This document shows, piece after piece, positions 59,901 to 64,000 of a stretch of DNA of 64,000 nucleotides. The position numbers were made by a program, and so were the translations under genes. Numbering within the stretch: the stretch's first letter is position 1; the number at the start of each line of letters is the position of its first letter. The notes under the pieces were generated by a model that was not told the origin of the DNA, did no database searches, and saw nothing but the letters and a program-made list of their open reading frames with translations. The DNA comes from Molothrus aeneus (lineage: Eukaryota; Chordata; Aves; Passeriformes; Icteridae), in NCBI RefSeq assembly GCF_037042795.1, contig NC_089680.1, positions 69,895,374 to 69,959,373 of the forward strand, in the 5' to 3' direction.

Positions 59901-62900
59901 ATGAAATGTCTTGACTTTATGAAAATAAGAGTGGCCCAGACTAATAATACATGATTTAAAATATAAAAGCCTTGTTAAAAACCCCTGAAACTTTCTCCCC
60001 TTTGATCACAAGTACTTTTCACTCTTCAAAAACCACATGGGTCTAAGTTTTTGAAACATTATCTGTCTGTTTCATTTCATACCTCCAAGGCTTTTGCCAG
60101 ACCTTTTCTTTCTTTTTTTTTCTTTTCTTTTTTTTTTATTTCTCTCTGAGAGATACCTAATCATGTATCTGATGGGGCCTGAAAAGGTTTCAGGTTAGAC
60201 ACATGATTAAGTACTTGCAGCTCCTTGGAGGCCATCATCAGAGGGAAAATTTTTCACGTGTTAACATATAGGACTTACGTTAATATGTTTAAATAAAAAA
60301 AAAAAAAAAGAACAGTGCTGCTGAGCACTTATGCTAATTTGTAAGAGATGAAAATATTTCATCATTAAGAAGATGATGAATATAATTTAAATTGCTTAAA
60401 ATGTATGTTTTTAATAGATACGTATATAATAATTAGTTCTTTCAGAGAGCTATAGGGGATTTACTTAATCCTGTATGTCAGCCTCCCAGTCCCTCCAGGG
60501 CTATTTCACTGGACTTTGTAGAAATCTTGTCACAGACTTCAGCTGATTTTGGATGGACCTTTTTATCCCACAGCAGCCATTGAACAAATTGCACTCCAGA
60601 AATGCACTAATCAAAATGCATTCAGGTTCTTAACTTACATACCTGCGACAAAGCTGAAGTTGATGAGCTCTGTACACAGAGGTGGTTGGATTTTTTGAAA
60701 CACAAACCCCCTTTTTGCTGAGAAACAGTGATTTATTAACGCTGAATTCTTTCATAGACCTGTATTGGTTTTGGCGAATCTTTCAGCAAAACATTTTTCA
60801 CTTTGACTCAAAACACGTGTTGACCGTTTCGCTCTGGATTTGCCCATTCTCTTTCCCATTTTCCTCTCTCATTTTGACTTTGTTTCATGCACCTTTATTG
60901 CTTCTCTTTTGTTACACCACTTTGGTTTGGCATCGCGGCACAATTTTAGCAGGAGATTGGAAAATTCCAGTTCTGGGCTGGTGTTGCCATGCCTGTTCCT
61001 CAGGAATGGAGAGTCCACGCTGCTTTGATTGCTCCAATCCAGCCCCGTCGAGAGCGGGTCCAAGTCTGCCACTGCTCGGGGCTGAGGCCCCCTTGCTTTG
61101 ATGCTTCATCCATCTAAAGCTCAAAATCTGCTCTGTAGGAGAAATATAGGAAATTATGACCTCCACAGGGCTTTGGGGCATCCTACAGCACCACCATGGC
61201 AGGCTCAGGCAGCATCCACAGTGCTCCTCTTGTCCTGCAGCAGGATAAAGGATAAAGGATAAAGGCTGCTGGGCACAGCTCAGAAGCTGGCAGGAGGAAC
61301 GCTGTCTTCCCCTTCTGCTGCATGTGACTTAGCTTGGAAAACCTTGAATAGCCGTGCAGCTCTGTCCTTCTCCACAGCAACCGTCGGTAGCTGCGTGTCC
61401 CAGCTATTTCCTGGATGAGGGAATTATTTCCAGCCTGATGTCAGGGGCTGTGTTACGGGAGATCTGTGGATTTCTGATCAGTTTGGGAACGGACGCGGAA
61501 TAATGAAGACATCGGGCGTGGCGAAGCACGAGGAGCAGAATTGCCAATCTGAAGGGAAAAAAAAAACCAAAAAACAAAAAGAAATTTCTATCTGAAGAAG
61601 CACAGTGCTGGGCATAATAAATAATAAGCACAGTGTGCTCCAGCATTTCAGAGTCCAGTGTCAGAATGGGGAAATGCCTTTGGGCAGGTGAGGATCCCAA
61701 GGTCAGGGCATTGAGCACAGCCTGTGCAGGGCTGCTGGCTCTGCTCAGGCCGCCTCTCCGTGAAGGTGAAGCTGTGCAAAGAGATTACCCCCAGACAGCC
61801 ATTCTCCAGCCTTTTATGATCTTCCTAAGAAAGCAGATTTATGTTCTTCTCTCAGATATGCCGTTCGTCAAGTCCCCCACAGCTGCAGAGATCCCTGGTA
61901 ATTTCTCGGCCCAGGTGTGGCTGTAGTAAATCCCTGCTTCTCTCTGCTGGGCTCATGGTGAGCAGCACACCGACAGCCCCTTGCAGCTTCCTCACCCCAC
62001 TCTTCCTCAGGGCTTTGAGAGCTCAGTTAGACCATGCTGAAAACTGCAAGAAGACCTCAGTCCACTCCAAACCAGCCTGTGCTGTTCATCTCAGCAGTGT
62101 CTCACCCTGAGAAGGAGGGGAAGGAAGTGGGGCCTGGGTGCAGCTCAACCTTTTAAATGCTGCATAAAGTAGGAGCAGAGATTTATCAACCTGACTGATG
62201 TATGAGGAGCAGCTGTTTGGAGCACCATGAAGAGCTGGGGAGGAGATGCTTCTTGCCTGAGCAAGTGAACTTGCATTTGCCTGAGTGATTCAAAACTGGG
62301 TGCTCAAAGAACAACCTCTGAGTGCAAACATTGTGGCCAGACAGAGAGAGAAAAGAGAAGAAGACACAGTTGGAGGCATTTTCCTTCCACTGCCTCAGGT
62401 TACTGGCTAGGTCAGGTAACAAGGGTAGGATGAGGAGGAGCAATGCGAAGAAGTGGAAGGTCCACCCCTATAAATGCTCAAGTGCAGAAAACATGAATTG
62501 ATTTTGCTCTTTGTCACTTTTGCTCCATTGCAGCTGTGGGGTCTGGGCATCACCCATGGCACACAGGGGTGATTTCCCCCCTTTCACACCAAGAATCCTG
62601 CTCTCAGTTCTTACCCAAGTGACAATCTTGGCCCTTTTTGTTCTTCAATTGTTTTTTTGCGGTCACAAAACAAAAGATTATTGCTTTTATTTGGTGCTGG
62701 GTTACAGATTTAATTAGGAAGAGCTGACTAAAGAGGGTTGCTGATTTTTTTTTGTTGTTGTTGTCCTCTTTGGCAGTTTCATAATAAATAATGTGGAAAG
62801 AGAAATGCTTTTTGCTATTGTTCTTTTGTGGATAGATTGGCAGGTTATAATTCGTCCACAGAACTGCACTTGCATGTGGGGAAACCAGGAGATAACATAT

Positions 62901-64000
62901 CTTTTCCTCTTCAACCATCTGACTTCAGAAGTTATGAAATAGCAAGTGGTTTTACTTAAGAGTGTTTGTGTTCACAGAGCTAAAAGAGCTGCTGCCTCTG
63001 CTGTTTTGTTAGCTGGAAGAAAAGACCTTGGGCAGTGGTGTGAAGAGGATGCAAAAATTTTTATTATAAGTTTTTGTTGCAAATAAGACAGCCTGATAGT
63101 TTTCAAATTTCTGGGTACTTTTTTAAGAATCCTGTTGGTTTTCTCTGCTATGGCACATGCTTTGTAAGCAGGAACAGATCCTGCACTTAAATTTTCATAT
63201 TTTTCTCATTACATTTGGCTTTTGATTTTGACGTCAAAACAGAGTGTAGGTGAGTGGGAGTATGCACCTGGAGTTACAGAGAAATTCTTACAGCCGCACT
63301 GTCAGATTTTGAATTCTGCTACCAAAAGTCTCATTATTTATGAACAAAATGCCCTGTGCACCACTGCTTCTGGAAAAGTGTGAATGAGCAGGTGCTGGAT
63401 CAGTGCCATGATCAGAGGCTTCTTGCTCAGCCTGTAACTCAGAGCACCAATTTTTGTCCTTTCTTTTTTTTTTTTTTCTTTTCTTTTCTTTTTTTCTTTT
63501 TCTTTTTTTTTTTTTTTTTGGATCTGTTCTTAATCTTAGACTTGTTCAGCTTGGAAGGCTCTGCCAGTAATTTAAACTCCAGCTGGCAAAACTTTTGGGC
63601 TCAGGGGAACATTCAAGGCTGTCCTCTCTGCCAGGGTTGGTAGCAGGGAAGGAAGAGACACCAAGAAGAAACACAACAAATTAACATAAAAAAATATGCA
63701 AAAATGAAGCAAGGCAGCTCTCTGCATTGGCATTGTGCTTAAATTGGGCTCAAAGATTTCAAACATTAATTTTGAGTGTCTCAACATTATTTATATTTTG
63801 TAATAATTTATTTTGGCTGTAATTCACAGAAATAATTCAGTATTTCCAGCTTTTGTTCCAACTTAAAGCAAATTTTTGTTGTTTTGGCTGTTAGCAATGC
63901 CCCAAAACAATCTCTGCCTATAGGGTCTATGTCCTTCCAGGTTCTTAGGTACTTACCTAAATGTAAACAGATAAACAGTATTTGTGAGTGCAGAAAAATT
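56905..64000 (+). other. VCAN: VCAN intron 6, running past the window edge
   Basis: At least 7.1 kb follow the GTAAGC donor with no exon. A GAG-attachment exon would show an open frame of kilobases, and none is present. A CR1 lies at 57195-57345. T- and A-rich simple runs occur at 59192-59220, 60108-60140, 60294-60310 and 63466-63520. A GGATAAA triplet repeat lies at about 61243-61266. Confidence 0.85.
57195..57345 (+). mobile_element. CR1 LINE 3' fragment, old
   Basis: CACCTCCTCCAGGTGACTCTG, then GGAGGCTGGACTAGATGATC and TCTGGAGGTCCTTTCCAAGC are the forward 3' region of an old CR1 subfamily, with a degenerate TTCTGTGGTTGCATGA end. Confidence 0.8.

Noticed and set aside
63466..63520. Long T-rich tract as the tail of a processed pseudogene on the minus strand
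   Set aside because: No gene-like sequence adjoins it, the tract is interrupted by C, and no flanking duplication is visible.
56905..64000. GAG-alpha exon of versican
   Set aside because: It should be an open frame of kilobases; the longest frames here are about 140 codons with no Ser-Gly attachment pattern.
1..64000. CRISPR array, operon, prophage or toxin system
   Set aside because: The sequence is a vertebrate intron-exon landscape. The tandem arrays have no spacer structure.

Overview
This window is vertebrate nuclear DNA, almost certainly avian and probably from a passerine. The exons are short, have GT-AG borders and are separated by kilobases of non-coding sequence. The interspersed repeats are CR1 LINE fragments with the bird-type octamer 3' end, plus LTRs that resemble songbird ERVK and ERVL families. 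There are no prokaryotic genes or operons.

The only protein-coding gene I can support is VCAN (versican), on the + strand, running out of the right edge. I place non-coding exon 1 at about 22030-22285, inside a CpG island and just downstream of a TATA-like element. Exon 2 (30258-30333) carries the start codon and signal peptide. Exon 3 (35048-35419) encodes the Ig V-type domain. Exons 4 and 5 (46464-46638, 47212-47339) encode link module 1, and exon 6 (56611-56904) encodes link module 2. Together they give 1,039 coding bases (346 codons plus one base), which is the complete hyaluronan-binding G1 region. The large glycosaminoglycan-attachment exons and the G3 domain must lie beyond base 64000.

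Layout: 1-1200 holds an LTR cut by the window edge and a CR1. 1200-21600 is the intergenic region upstream of VCAN; it holds CR1 copies, a minisatellite, an ERVL-like LTR, a CTCF-like site, a 7-bp satellite and a CpG-rich patch at about 18.85-19.45 kb. 21600-24450 is a run of CpG-rich segments covering the promoter, exon 1 and the start of intron 1, with a 400-bp polypyrimidine tract. 24560-30257 is the rest of intron 1. 30334-64000 is introns 2 to 6 with the coding exons.

I see no undescribed multi-gene system. The most unusual part is the intron 3/exon 4/intron 4/exon 5 block at 46.0-47.35 kb. A 60-bp tandem repeat whose units mimic 3' splice sites abuts the exon 4 acceptor. An LTR fills most of intron 4 and ends about 22 bp before exon 5, with a candidate target-site duplication at the likely branch-point position. 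Two pairs of CR1 copies that are near-identical only over sharply bounded blocks are also worth checking. Repeat family names and similarity to mammalian versican are from memory, not from database searches.
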